This document shows positions 1-8,205 of a DNA stretch of 45,528 nt, piece after piece; position 1 is the first letter of the stretch; each line of letters begins with the position of its first letter. Position numbers and translations under genes: made by a program. Under the pieces are notes generated by a model that was not told where the DNA came from, made no database searches, and saw only the letters and a list, made by a program, of their open reading frames with translations. This stretch comes from Candidatus Abyssobacteria bacterium SURF_17 (GTDB taxonomy: Bacteria; Abyssobacteria; SURF-5), in assembly GCA_003598055.1 (NCBI GenBank), contig QZKI01000023.1, positions 1-45,528 on the forward strand. The letters run 5' to 3'.

Positions 1-25
1 GCATGCCTGAGGCAAAGCCTACAGG

Positions 26-93
26 AAAGCCGGATGCGGGAAATCTGCACGTCCGGTTTGACGAGGGGGAGGGTTATGCCCTCCCTACTCTAC
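26..93 (+). ncRNA. Group II intron 3' end (domains V and VI)
   Basis: Positions 26-60 fold as a domain V hairpin. The lower stem AGCCGGA (28-34) pairs with TCCGGTT and carries the AGC triad with a G.U pair, a two-base bulge (CG) lies on the 3' side, and the upper stem TGCGG/CTGCA is capped by a GAAA-type loop. Positions 61-93 fold as domain VI: GGGAGGG pairs with CCCTCCC around TTATG, with an unpaired A in CTACTCTAC close to the end, as expected for the branch point. The intron should end near position 93. Most of the intron and any encoded reverse transcriptase lie left of the window. Confidence 0.8.
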
Positions 94-578
94 TGGTTAG
101 CATTTCCTTCAATCCGTGTCCATCCCCGGTATCAGGGTCCTTATCTTTCTTCGTGTCGTTCGTGTAATTCGCGGTTCTAGCTATTCCTTCTTTGTGCCTT
201 CTTTGTGGTGAGAATTTCTCGTTGCATTCGCGCTATTCGTTCGGCATTCGTCCCATTCCTGTTCCAAGTTCGCCCTCTTTTGTTAACAAAAACTTCCTTG
301 ACACATTCCCCACGCCTCATTATCATCATCATGGGGAATTCAACTGCCACAAGCGCAACCGGACCAAGAGGGATTAATCGTCCTATGTCTCAATCCAGAA
401 TCGGAGCATTCGCGCTCCCTCGCGCTCTTCGCGGGTCCCACTCGTCTTATATCTTTCGCCCTTCGCCCTTCGCTGACTCGACTGAGCTCGCCGAAGTCCT
501 TCGCCTTCTTTGGTTGCGGCTATGCCGCGCTGCATTCATCCGCAGTTATCCACATTCTATAGAGAAAACACGAAAAGA

Positions 579-605
579 TGCGTCACTTGCGTCATTTGCG
601 TCATG
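579..605 (+). repeat. Tandem 9-bp repeat TGCGTCAYT, three units
   Basis: Three consecutive 9-bp units TGCGTCACT, TGCGTCATT and TGCGTCATG. Similar clusters occur at 707-734 (units of 10, 9 and 9 bp) and 880-897 (two units), so the motif has been copied within one intergenic region. Confidence 0.8.
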
Positions 606-706
606 GATTCTCGAAAAGGCGAAATCAAGCTGCCTCACAACTTATTCTCAATCAATTACTTCTGTACTCCTCTTTCGCCTTTCGCCTGTTTTTTTCGCCC
701 AGGAGA

Positions 707-734
707 TGCGTCATGATGCGTCATTTGCGTCATG
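707..734 (+). repeat. Tandem TGCGTCAYT repeat, second cluster
   Basis: Units TGCGTCATGA, TGCGTCATT and TGCGTCATG in a row, the second of three clusters of this motif within 320 bp. Confidence 0.75.
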
Positions 735-879
735 CCCTCGTTTGCCAACTTGCGGAGAGCTACAGGAAACGAGGTGTCTTGTCTCCTTTCTTTCAATCCA
801 AAATCGAAAATCCAAAATTGTCGGAACCGACCGTTCGGTTCGCTATGTTATATACGGGTAACACGAAATCGGCCCTTCA

Positions 880-897
880 TGCGTCACTTGCGTCACC
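880..897 (+). repeat. Tandem TGCGTCAYT repeat, third cluster
   Basis: Two units, TGCGTCACT and TGCGTCACC, matching the clusters at 579-605 and 707-734. Confidence 0.7.
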
Positions 898-935
898 GAA
901 ACTGTGGGTACTGACCGACAATCTTTCTCACAACC

Positions 936-1013
936 CTGTAGGGTCGAATTCATTCGACTGAGCATGCGCACAAAGAGACTGAAAACATCATGCGAATGAA
1001 TTCGCACCTACAG
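936..1013. repeat. Paired-arm palindromic repeat, copy 1
   Basis: Left arm 936-960 (CTGTAGGGTCGAATTCATTC...) and right arm 989-1013 (CATGCGAATGAATTCGCACC plus TACAG) are near-perfect inverted repeats. Their spacer is A-rich and contains AAAGAGACTGAAAAC. Each arm is itself nearly palindromic around GAATTC. Homologous copies are at 26192-26262 and 45023-45099, with a half copy at 11826-11848. The left arm here is the most diverged. Confidence 0.85.
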
Positions 1014-1215
1014 AAACTGAAAGCAGGCTTCGTCTCGATGGTTTTTTTCTTTAATCCGTGTTCATCCGTGTGAATCCGTGGTTCCATGGTTTTGTTGTTT
1101 TTGTTCTTTTGCCTGCGGCTATGCTGCGCCGTGTAATCCGTGAAATCCGTGGTTGCTTTCAGTCTGTAGTTACCCGTGGTCTCTGCGGTTAAGAAAGGAG
1201 TAAAGCGACCTGCTC

Positions 1216-2343
1216 ATGAAGAAAATTGTCAAATCCATCTTGAAATACTTCCTCGCGCCGATTCTGGCGCTCTGCATCATCATCATCTGCTCGCTCCTCT
1301 TATATCGAGCGTATTTGCGGCATCAGGTTTGGAAAGAAACGAGGATTGCGACCGCGAATGGTATCGATTCCCTCGAGCAGGTAACTCTCAGCGGCGTCAA
1401 GCAATGGATTCTCATCCGTGGCTCGGACACATCCAACCCTGTCTTGCTTCATCTTCACGGTGGCCCGGGTTCGGCTGACATCTCTCTCGCCCGGCATTTC
1501 GACGGCGAATTAGTGCAGCATTTTGTCGTCGTGCATTGGGACCAGAGAGGCGCCGGAAAATCGTATAACTCTCGCATCCCCGTCGAATCCATGAACAAAA
1601 ACCAATTTGTTTCCGATATTCGCGAGCTGTCAGAGATGTTGAGGACACGCTTCAATGCTCCCAAGATATACCTTGTGGGACACTCGTGGGGGAGCCAAAT
1701 CGGCATTCTTGCCGCGTCACGCTATCCCGAGCTTTTCCATGCGTTTGTCGGCGTGGGCCAGGTTGTCGAGAAAGGCGAACAAGAGGAAATATCCTACCGA
1801 TACGCCATGGACATGGCCAAAAAATCGGGCGATACAATAGCCGTCAAAGAACTTGAAGGAATTGGCGCTCCACCGTATGAGAACCACAAGGAGTTATCGA
1901 TACAGCGCAAATGGCTGGAGCGGTTTGGCGGCGTCACGCACAATAACAAGCCGACATTCAATGATTTCCTGAAGATCGGCTTAACTGCCCCGGACTACTC
2001 CTTGCTCGATGGCCTGCGGTTCTTCCGCGGACAGGAATTTTCCGAAAAGCATATGTATGAAGAACGCCTGCACACGAATCTGTTCGAGGAAGTTCCTAAG
2101 GTTGATATTCCTGTCTACTTCTTCACCGGTAGATACGACTACAATACCCCCTTCGAGCTGACCGAGCGCTATTACCAGCAACTGGATGCCCCGCGCGGAA
2201 AACAGCTCATATGGTTCGAAAACTCCGGTCACATGATCCCTTATGAAGAGCCGGAAAAATATTGTGCTGAGCTGCTCCGGGTTCTGCAGGAAACATCTGC
2301 AATTAATGTTGACCGTGAGATCAGCTCTGAGGGTCATGGCTGA
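1216..2343 (+). CDS. Membrane-anchored alpha/beta hydrolase (proline iminopeptidase-like)
   Basis: A 375-residue serine hydrolase of the alpha/beta fold, closest in look to the S33 prolyl aminopeptidase group. One hydrophobic segment at about residues 10-32 should anchor it in the inner membrane with the enzyme domain outside. HGGPG at 81-85 is the oxyanion-hole motif typical of proline iminopeptidases. GHSWG (155-159) holds nucleophile Ser157. Asp308 (in TGRYDYNTP) and His339 (in NSGHMIP) complete the triad. GAAAGGAG lies upstream of the ATG at a rather long distance, about 15 nt. It stands alone, followed by a repeat-filled gap. The substrate is not predictable; related proteins include peptidases and lactone or ester hydrolases. 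Confidence 0.85.
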   Translation: MKKIVKSILKYFLAPILALCIIIICSLLLYRAYLRHQVWKETRIATANGIDSLEQVTLSGVKQWILIRGSDTSNPVLLHLHGGPGSADISLARHFDGELVQHFVVVHWDQRGAGKSYNSRIPVESMNKNQFVSDIRELSEMLRTRFNAPKIYLVGHSWGSQIGILAASRYPELFHAFVGVGQVVEKGEQEEISYRYAMDMAKKSGDTIAVKELEGIGAPPYENHKELSIQRKWLERFGGVTHNNKPTFNDFLKIGLTAPDYSLLDGLRFFRGQEFSEKHMYEERLHTNLFEEVPKVDIPVYFFTGRYDYNTPFELTERYYQQLDAPRGKQLIWFENSGHMIPYEEPEKYCAELLRVLQETSAINVDREISSEGHG

Positions 2344-2499
2344 ACAGGGTTTCGCTTCATAACCAGCTTTCAGAGTTGCTATTCTGAACATCCGACCCGG
2401 GCTGCAACAGATTATATGTGAAAGAAACGGTCCCGTTTGTCATTGCGAGCATTCGACCCCGCCTGCGTCGGGGTTATGTGTGAAAGAAACGTTAGTGCC

Positions 2500-2618
2500 G
2501 TCATTGCGAGCGCAGGGCCGCAGGCCCGAGGGTCGCAGACCCGAGCGAAGCAATCTCTGTTTGCATCTTCAATGCTACCAATGAGATTGCTTCGGTCGCG
2601 TCGCTCCCTCGCAATGAC
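2500..2618. repeat. GTCATTGCGAG inverted repeat element, copy 1
   Basis: Begins GTCATTGCGAGCGCAGGGCC and ends CTCGCAATGAC, with the internal inverted pair GAAGCAATCTC / GAGATTGCTTC. Small CCGCAGG/GGTCGCAGACC hairpins lie within the left half. Sister copies are at 13251-13353 and 35816-35946. Confidence 0.85.
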
Positions 2619-2845
2619 GAAACGGTTGCCAGTTTCTTAGGAGCGAAAGGCCGAAGGCCCGAGCGAAGCAATCTCATCGACGGTTTGATACCTGCGCCCT
2701 TTTTTTACTCGAAAAATCCCGCCCGGGAGTTTCGATCTTGGCATCAATTATGCTAACCCATACTACCTGATGAGGTCAAGTACCCTATAGTACCAGTCTA
2801 ACTACAACATATTGTGGAATGGAGTAGATAAATGGTGGCATGTTG

Positions 2846-2854
2846 TGGTATAAT
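2846..2854 (+). promoter_or_regulatory. Extended -10 promoter of the M23 peptidase gene
   Basis: TGGTATAAT is a perfect extended -10 element (TGn plus TATAAT at 2849-2854). No good -35 lies 17 bp upstream. Transcription would begin near 2861, which rules out the upstream ATG at 2840 as the start and supports TTG at 2882. Confidence 0.7.
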
Positions 2855-2881
2855 CTTTCTCTTGAAAAAGGGGGAACAATA

Positions 2882-4270
2882 TTGAAAGAATATCGTGTAC
2901 GAAATCTTCCGATATCGAACCTTAAATGGGTGAGCGGGCGTCTCCGCCTTCTGTTCAAGAAGCCCATTCGGAAAGAAAGTCTCTTGCTGGCCGGCCCAAT
3001 CTTGTACTTCCTGGTTTTTGTCCTTATCCTTCAGGGAAGACCGTCTCCTCTACCTCGTGAGCATTCATCAGCACTTGAGAACCAACAGGACTCATCCGCG
3101 CCAATAGTAGAGGAGACCGTAGTCGAGGAAGCCAGCGATTCCACAATCGAGGATGCCGAACCACCCCCATCATATGAAAATAGCGTAGAAATCACGATTG
3201 AAAAAGGTGACAACCTATTTGACATACTCAGGAGAAATGGTCTCTCGCCCTCTCAAATCCACGAGTTAGTCGCCGTCTCCAAGCCGATTCACAATCTGGG
3301 GCGACTGCGGCGTGGTCAGACTCTCATGCTTACATTCGACACGCGCGACGCGCGCATACTCAGATTCGAAACAGACATAGACGGGGAAAACCGTCTGATA
3401 GCGCAATTAGATGGAGAAGAACTCCGCGCCCGCAAGGAAGCTATCGAGTTTGACATTTATCACGAGGTTGTTTCAGGTACGATCAACGACTCTCTTTTCC
3501 TTGCCGCCGATAGGGTGGGGCTTGCGCCCCCAATGATTCTCGACCTGGCGGAAATATTCGCCTGGGACATCGACTTCAGCGTCGACATATGGGCGGAAGA
3601 TACGTTTCGAATCCTTTTCGAAAAGAAATATCTGAATGGCAACTTCGCATCCAACGGACGCATACTTGCCGCAGAGATTGTCAGTAGGGGCCACCCGTTT
3701 GCTGCATACTATTTTCAGGACAGCGACGGAAGAACGGACTACTATGACGCAGAGGGTCACTCTCTACGAAAGGCTTTTTTGAAATCGCCATTGAATTACA
3801 AATACATATCTTCTCGATTCAGCCGCAGTCGACTTCATCCCATCCTCAAGATATACCGCCCGCATCTTGGAGTTGATTATGCTGCCCCCACGGGAACGCC
3901 GATTCGTACCGTCGGGGACGGCACTATCGTTTATGCCGGTTGGAAAAATGGATACGGCCGGTATGTGAAAATCCGGCACAACCAAACGTATTCAACTACC
4001 TATGGCCATCTCCAGCGTTTTGGCAAAGGAATAAAGAGTGGAAAGCGGGTGACTCAGGGACAGGTCATCGGATACGTGGGCTCATCGGGTCTCGCAACCG
4101 GTCCCCATCTGGATTTCCGAATGGCGAAGAACGGAAAGTTCATCAATCCCCTCACGACAAATATCCCCGATGCCGACCCAGTACGGGATGAGGACTTGCC
4201 GGCATTCAGCAAGATTGTGGCAGAATTTGCGCGCGAATTAGGTCAGCGAGACCTCGACACAACCATATAG
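2882..4270 (+). CDS. M23 family metallopeptidase (MepM/YebA-like)
   Basis: A murein endopeptidase expected to cut peptide cross-links in the periplasm, about 462 residues. I chose TTG 2882 because AAAAGGGGGA lies just upstream and the in-frame ATG at 2840 precedes the promoter -10. One membrane segment at about 34-50 is followed by an acidic, proline-rich linker (60-100). An OapA/LysM-like segment (about 102-155, IEKGDNLFDILRRNGLS) and a middle domain (about 190-300) come next, then the M23 domain (about 305-430). Zinc and catalytic residues are His328 and Asp332 (RPHLGVD), His376 (YGHL) and His409. In the closing motif, TGPHLDF, Asp411 replaces the second His of HxH, normally a zinc ligand. 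Asp can serve as a ligand, so activity is likely but not certain. Confidence 0.9.
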   Translation: MKEYRVRNLPISNLKWVSGRLRLLFKKPIRKESLLLAGPILYFLVFVLILQGRPSPLPREHSSALENQQDSSAPIVEETVVEEASDSTIEDAEPPPSYENSVEITIEKGDNLFDILRRNGLSPSQIHELVAVSKPIHNLGRLRRGQTLMLTFDTRDARILRFETDIDGENRLIAQLDGEELRARKEAIEFDIYHEVVSGTINDSLFLAADRVGLAPPMILDLAEIFAWDIDFSVDIWAEDTFRILFEKKYLNGNFASNGRILAAEIVSRGHPFAAYYFQDSDGRTDYYDAEGHSLRKAFLKSPLNYKYISSRFSRSRLHPILKIYRPHLGVDYAAPTGTPIRTVGDGTIVYAGWKNGYGRYVKIRHNQTYSTTYGHLQRFGKGIKSGKRVTQGQVIGYVGSSGLATGPHLDFRMAKNGKFINPLTTNIPDADPVRDEDLPAFSKIVAEFARELGQRDLDTTI

Positions 4271-4334
4271 GCAAACGCGCTCAGCGATGCTTGAACCCGC
4301 CTCGCCCGGCTTATTCCACGCGTTCTTGCCGCCA

Positions 4335-5816
4335 TCACCTTCGGTATGAGGCTCGCTTGAGCAGTCGAAACCTGTCGAGCAACTCCTCCGGTGGCACAAA
4401 CTGCACGATTCGCAGGTCTCCGATTTCCCGGCCGTCAGGCCCCAGAAATACTATTGTGGGGAATCCCCAGATGCCGTAGGAGTAGGCCAGAGAAGTGGCC
4501 TCGGGCGAGTTCGTTCGTGTCATGTCAGCTTGGAGCATTATGAAATCACGACTTGCTCGCACAACGCGCGGGTCGCTGAAAGAGAGTCTATCGAGTTCCT
4601 TGCAAGCCCCACACCATTCGGCATGGAAGTAGACAACGGCCGGTTGCCCGACAGCAGCGGCCTGCGCGAGCGCCGCATCCGAGTATGGAGCCCACGAAAT
4701 ACTTTCACCGGATGTTTCACCTTTTCCCGGATTACTCCACCACAGGGCAACAGCGAAGAAGACCAGGCCGAGGCTCAGGCGAACTATTCGAAACTTCTTT
4801 GTGGTGACGGGAGTCCTCTCGAAGAATGCAAAATAAAGAGAAGCCGCCAGCAGGCACAGCAGAACAAGCGGGCGGAACACCTGATAGGGGAGAACGGTTC
4901 TAAGGAAATACAATGCTGCCCCGAACAGCAGCGTTCCCATTACTTTCTTCGCATACACCAGCCATGCGCCCGATCTTGGAATCTTGCTTACGAGACCCGA
5001 AAACATCGCAAGCGCGACAAACGGTGTCGCCAATCCCATGCCGAGCATCAAGAACAGCGCAAACCCGAGGAATGGATTCCCTATTTGGCCGACGAATGCA
5101 AGCAAGCTCACCACGAACGCGGCCAGACACGAAGCGGCGGCAATTCCCATTGTGAGCCCCATTATTGCGGCTCCGACGGCCCCAACGCGCGGGCCGGCCG
5201 AGGCAAGTCTTGTGAGCCACCCCGGCAGGCGCAGTTCATAAACACCGAAGGCGTTCAATCCCATCGCAACGCAGAGCGTCGCCAGAGTCACCAGAAACCA
5301 CGGCTGCTGCAGCGCGGCGCCAAAGAACGAGCCTGACAGGGCGGCGAGCGTGCCTGCGGCGGCGTAGCTGACTGCTACTCCGAAGCCGAACACGAGCGCC
5401 ATTGCAAGCCTGTGCACCCACCGGCCTTCGGACTGCGTGCCGAAGTAGCCCACCGTAATGGGAATGATGGGATATACACAAGGCGTGAGCGTGAGGCCGA
5501 GCCCGAGGAGATACATCGCTGCGAACACTGCCGCGTATCCATACCGCGCAAGGAATGCATCCGGATCAAACTCGGCAAGCATCGTCCAGAAGCCCTCGCC
5601 GCCGGATTCGGCTGCGGCAGGAGATTCAGAGGAGAGCGCCCTCTCTGCGCCGATGGGGAGCGTTTGCTCGATTTCCTGTGCGTACGCCCCGACATTTCTC
5701 TGGGGGTAAGAACTCGGGCATAACGGCAAGAGCAGCATAACCGCCGCGACCGCTCCGAGTGCTCTGATTCCTCTTTCTGTCAAGAATCGCTGAAAATGTG
5801 CGTAGGCTTTTTTCAT
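4335..5816 (-). CDS. dsbD: DsbD-type thiol:disulfide interchange protein without the N-terminal domain
   Basis: Carries electrons from cytoplasmic thioredoxin across the inner membrane to periplasmic thiol proteins. It has 493 residues with a signal peptide (about 18-47). A central membrane domain of about eight helices (about 93-360) has the two transport cysteines in LTPCVYP (Cys113) and AAASCLAAF (Cys230). A C-terminal thioredoxin-like domain (about 375-490) carries WCGAC (Cys402, Cys405) and the cis-Pro region GFPTIV. The N-terminal immunoglobulin-like DsbD-alpha domain of the E. coli protein is missing; only a short linker lies between signal peptide and membrane domain. It is therefore shorter than E. 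coli DsbD and must hand electrons to a separate partner. The gene is monocistronic on the minus strand. Confidence 0.92.
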   Translation of the reverse strand: MKKAYAHFQRFLTERGIRALGAVAAVMLLLPLCPSSYPQRNVGAYAQEIEQTLPIGAERALSSESPAAAESGGEGFWTMLAEFDPDAFLARYGYAAVFAAMYLLGLGLTLTPCVYPIIPITVGYFGTQSEGRWVHRLAMALVFGFGVAVSYAAAGTLAALSGSFFGAALQQPWFLVTLATLCVAMGLNAFGVYELRLPGWLTRLASAGPRVGAVGAAIMGLTMGIAAASCLAAFVVSLLAFVGQIGNPFLGFALFLMLGMGLATPFVALAMFSGLVSKIPRSGAWLVYAKKVMGTLLFGAALYFLRTVLPYQVFRPLVLLCLLAASLYFAFFERTPVTTKKFRIVRLSLGLVFFAVALWWSNPGKGETSGESISWAPYSDAALAQAAAVGQPAVVYFHAEWCGACKELDRLSFSDPRVVRASRDFIMLQADMTRTNSPEATSLAYSYGIWGFPTIVFLGPDGREIGDLRIVQFVPPEELLDRFRLLKRASYRR

Positions 5817-5871
5817 CGCTCGGACTCTAAGTAATCCTCTTCATAAATTCGATGGTGTGTTCCACCATTCC

Positions 5872-5903
5872 CTGTAGGGGCGACCCGGTGGGTCGCCCTG
5901 CAA
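5872..5903. repeat. TGTAGGGG-type hairpin repeat, copy 1
   Basis: CTGTAGGGGCGACCC followed by GGT and GGGTCGCCCTGCA forms a strong hairpin. It belongs with 35694-35723 and 37160-37187, which share TGTAGGG...CCCTAC ends around variable centres. Confidence 0.7.
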
Positions 5904-6064
5904 GGGAAATTCCAGTGACCGCCCCGCTCTTCGCGGGATGGGGGCCAACGGGTCTGAGACCCTTCGCGAACGGCCCTTACGAGAATGCGGGATACGTCGC
6001 CGTAATTATGAGAACCTGCACTAAGGTGTTGGCTCTGAGCGCTGAAAGGCGGATAATCCCTTGG

Positions 6065-7075
6065 CTAGCTCCTGACCTCGCTGAATGAAAACTGAGTATT
6101 AATCGTGCCGTGCGGCCTTCCGTCTATTTCGACATGAGGATAGATGACGTAATTGAGCAAGCCGGCAGACGCTTCGGGTATCTGAATATCTCTTCCGATA
6201 GTGAAGGCAACACGGTTTGCGTCAAGACCTCCGAAGAGGGCCTCCTTATGTTTTGGGTTCCTGTGCGCCTCCGATGCATCTATCGGTATCCAGCCATGGC
6301 CATCAATATAAAATTCCGCCCAGCAATGGTAGCCGGAGATTTCCCCCTCAGACACTCCCGGTGGCAGCGGCAGCCCCATCACGAACCTTGCAGGAATGCC
6401 AAGAGCGCGCGCTTCACCAATGAAGAGGGAGTGGAAATCGGTGCAATTTCCCGTTCGCTTGTCGCATACATAAAGAGCATCGCCCCGCCCCCAACCTTCA
6501 CCGCTCTTGTCGTAGACGACACTTTCAACAATGTGGTCATAGAGAGCGTGCATCTGCTCGAGCGGGTCCCTCAGGTCGCCCGCCACTCGATGAGCCTCGT
6601 CCGCAATTCTCCCATCGACGGGAATCAGCCGGTCTGGAGCGAGAAAGCGTGCCAGTCCAGCCTGTGAAACCGGCGTCGTTAATTCCCTGCTGCCCAAGGC
6701 CCTGTAGGACCGGCGGGTTATGCGAAAGACAACGGAAAGGTCGGCCCCTTCATTGTCCGCCGCAGCAGATGACAGGTCAAGCCTGATAAACCGGTTCGCA
6801 TATTCCAACTCTGTCAGGATGGTGTGATGCCAATCGCCCTTGATGGAATAGCCACCGACGGTCTGATGGCTGTCTGCGAGGGGAAGCGGAATCCACGCAT
6901 AGACTTCTCTTGCCTCTGCCGGCAGCTCTCGGATGGCAATGTGATAGGTGACATCAAAGGTCCGCTCAGGGGAATCAGGTGTGATTGTACTTGAGCATCC
7001 GACAGAGAGCGCCATCATCCATAATCCCGTGAAAACGAGAACGGAAATCGAAGCTTTCACGCGCTTCCAATGCAT
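6065..7075 (-). CDS. Transglutaminase-like lipoprotein
   Basis: A 336-residue exported protein with a papain-like transglutaminase fold. The ATG at 7075 gives a lipoprotein signal ending in ALSVGC (Cys27). An in-frame TTG at 7102 is possible but would spoil the signal length. The N-terminal part (about 40-130) is a beta-rich domain common in front of bacterial transglutaminases. The core holds the triad Cys211 (TGNCTDFHSLF), His250 (YHCWAEFYIDG) and Asp266 (PIDASEA), all intact. Bacterial relatives are mostly peptidases or of unknown role rather than true cross-linkers. It sits 220 bp downstream of the EHP-repeat protein on the same strand, so the two may share transcription. Confidence 0.85.
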   Translation of the reverse strand: MHWKRVKASISVLVFTGLWMMALSVGCSSTITPDSPERTFDVTYHIAIRELPAEAREVYAWIPLPLADSHQTVGGYSIKGDWHHTILTELEYANRFIRLDLSSAAADNEGADLSVVFRITRRSYRALGSRELTTPVSQAGLARFLAPDRLIPVDGRIADEAHRVAGDLRDPLEQMHALYDHIVESVVYDKSGEGWGRGDALYVCDKRTGNCTDFHSLFIGEARALGIPARFVMGLPLPPGVSEGEISGYHCWAEFYIDGHGWIPIDASEAHRNPKHKEALFGGLDANRVAFTIGRDIQIPEASAGLLNYVIYPHVEIDGRPHGTINTQFSFSEVRS

Positions 7076-7295
7076 TATTTGCTCTCGCTTTCTCCTTGTC
7101 AATGTCCCACTCCGCCAGCGGCAGGACTGAGCAGAGAATGTCGCTCTTCGAGACTATCCCGAACGATGACCCGTTCTTTTCGCGGCCTTGGATTCGTGTT
7201 CCCCACAGCACAACCACATTCATTTCTCGCGAGCCAGGTTCGGCGCACGCATACTCACGAGGGATTCATTGCCGCGGCCGCTGCACACAGACGCC

Positions 7296-7880
7296 CTACT
7301 TCGTCTCGCTTCCCGTGTGCGGATGTTCAGCGGGCTTCTCCATAGGATGCTCACCGGCCTTCTCTGTAGGGTGTTCTTGGCCTTTTTCCACACCGGCCAT
7401 CGGCTTCATCTTCCAGACGCCGCCTTCCTCGTGCCAGGTGTACCGTTCCTTGCCCTCTTCTTTGTGTATCGTGACCTTGGTGACGGTCAGATGGTCTTTA
7501 TCGGGGCCTTTCATGAAGATGTCAAGGTCATAGACTTTACCTTCCGGAGTTGCGAAATCGGCACAAGCGAAATACTTGTCTGGACCAACTCTCGCCAATC
7601 GTTCCTGGTGAACCCTCTGCAGCGTGAGCATGAGAGGCTTTTCGGCCAACTTGTCATAAACGAGGAAATAGCCGCCCTTCAGCTCGGTTTCCATCTTCAC
7701 ATAACCTTCTATCGCCGTTGCAAGGTCCTCCTTTGTGACGCCGGCCGACTTCGTCATCTCAGCCGGTTTTTGCGCCGGATGCTCCACGGCGGACGGATGT
7801 TCTGCAAACGCGGCGCCACTTACTGCAAACGCGGAAATCACTGCCAACGTAACAAACCATGTAGCCGTTCTGCTCATCAT
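7296..7880 (-). CDS. Secreted protein flanked by Glu-His-Pro repeats, function unknown
   Basis: A 194-residue exported protein. Start ATG 7880 follows AAAGGAGTGG at good spacing; a second ATG directly follows. The signal peptide ends at AAFA (about residue 26). The mature protein opens with AEHPSAVEHPAQKPAE. A compact central domain of about 115 residues contains YFACADFATPEG, KVYDLDIFMKG and TVTKVTIHKEEGK. It closes with a tail holding further EHP units (QEHPTEK, GEHPMEK, AEHPHTG). The His-, Pro- and Glu-rich ends look suited to metal binding or flexible surface display, but that is inference. I do not recognise the central domain. The gene diverges from the RND exporter. Confidence 0.75.
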   Translation of the reverse strand: MMSRTATWFVTLAVISAFAVSGAAFAEHPSAVEHPAQKPAEMTKSAGVTKEDLATAIEGYVKMETELKGGYFLVYDKLAEKPLMLTLQRVHQERLARVGPDKYFACADFATPEGKVYDLDIFMKGPDKDHLTVTKVTIHKEEGKERYTWHEEGGVWKMKPMAGVEKGQEHPTEKAGEHPMEKPAEHPHTGSETK

Positions 7881-8205
7881 GTTTACCACTCCTTTCTTGA
7901 CACCCTCATCCCCCGCAAACCTTTGTGTAAGTATGACGCAAGTAGGTTGAATTGGAAAATCAACAAACCTCTGAGCATTTATCCACCAAGATACGGCGCG
8001 TCCCGCGAAATTGTGTCCCAGTGGAGTGTGGTGTATAATAAATGCGATGTCATTTTGGTTCTTGCTCTTCCAGCCGGCACCTCCCATCAACACCCAGAGG
8101 CGGCAGTTGGAGGCCAGTACACGCAGCCAACGAGCTTGATACTGCACGGCACAGACTGCGTGAACCCCGCCGGCTCTTGATTGCATACAGAAAGCCGACC
8201 ACCCC
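7881..8205. other. Divergent intergenic region with exporter promoter
   Basis: About 325 bp between two divergent genes. It holds the plus-strand promoter at 8011-8039 and otherwise nothing recognisable. An open minus-strand extension of the EHP-protein frame runs through it, but it lacks a signal peptide at its own start and is judged untranslated. Confidence 0.6.
8011..8039 (+). promoter_or_regulatory. Sigma70-type promoter for the RND exporter
   Basis: TTGTGT (8011-8016), a 17-bp spacer and TATAAT (8034-8039). Transcription would start near 8046, giving a leader of about 160 nt before the GTG start at 8206. Confidence 0.65.

Larger units (their letters stand above)
94..1215. other. Gene-free region made of short dispersed and tandem repeats
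   Basis: No credible gene is seen; the open frames here have no domain, no ribosome-binding site and repeat-driven composition. The stretch is a mosaic of short motifs. There are 9-bp units TGCGTCAYT in three clusters (579-605, 707-734, 880-897) and CTTTCGCC runs (about 451-473 and 672-687). ATCCGTG phrases occur near 113, 1050-1085 and 1131-1155. A TTGCGGCTATGCCGCGC hairpin lies at 511-533, a CAAAATCGAAAATCCAAAAT phrase near 797-820, and a paired-arm palindrome at 936-1013. Confidence 0.7.
2344..2881. other. Intergenic region with GTCATTGCGAG-type repeats
   Basis: About 540 bp without a gene. It holds one full inverted GTCATTGCGAG...CGCAATGAC element (2500-2618) and truncated pieces at 2439-2450 and 2641-2681, the latter with GAGCGAAGCAATCTC. 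The promoter and leader of the M23 gene occupy the right end. A short open frame inside the repeat is not considered a gene. Confidence 0.7.

Noticed and set aside
205..861. 218-codon open frame in the first kilobase
   Set aside because: Built from short tandem repeat words, overlapping frames are equally open, no ribosome site or domain.
4530..5336. 268-codon plus-strand open frame
   Set aside because: Antisense to dsbD; composition follows the complement of hydrophobic codons.
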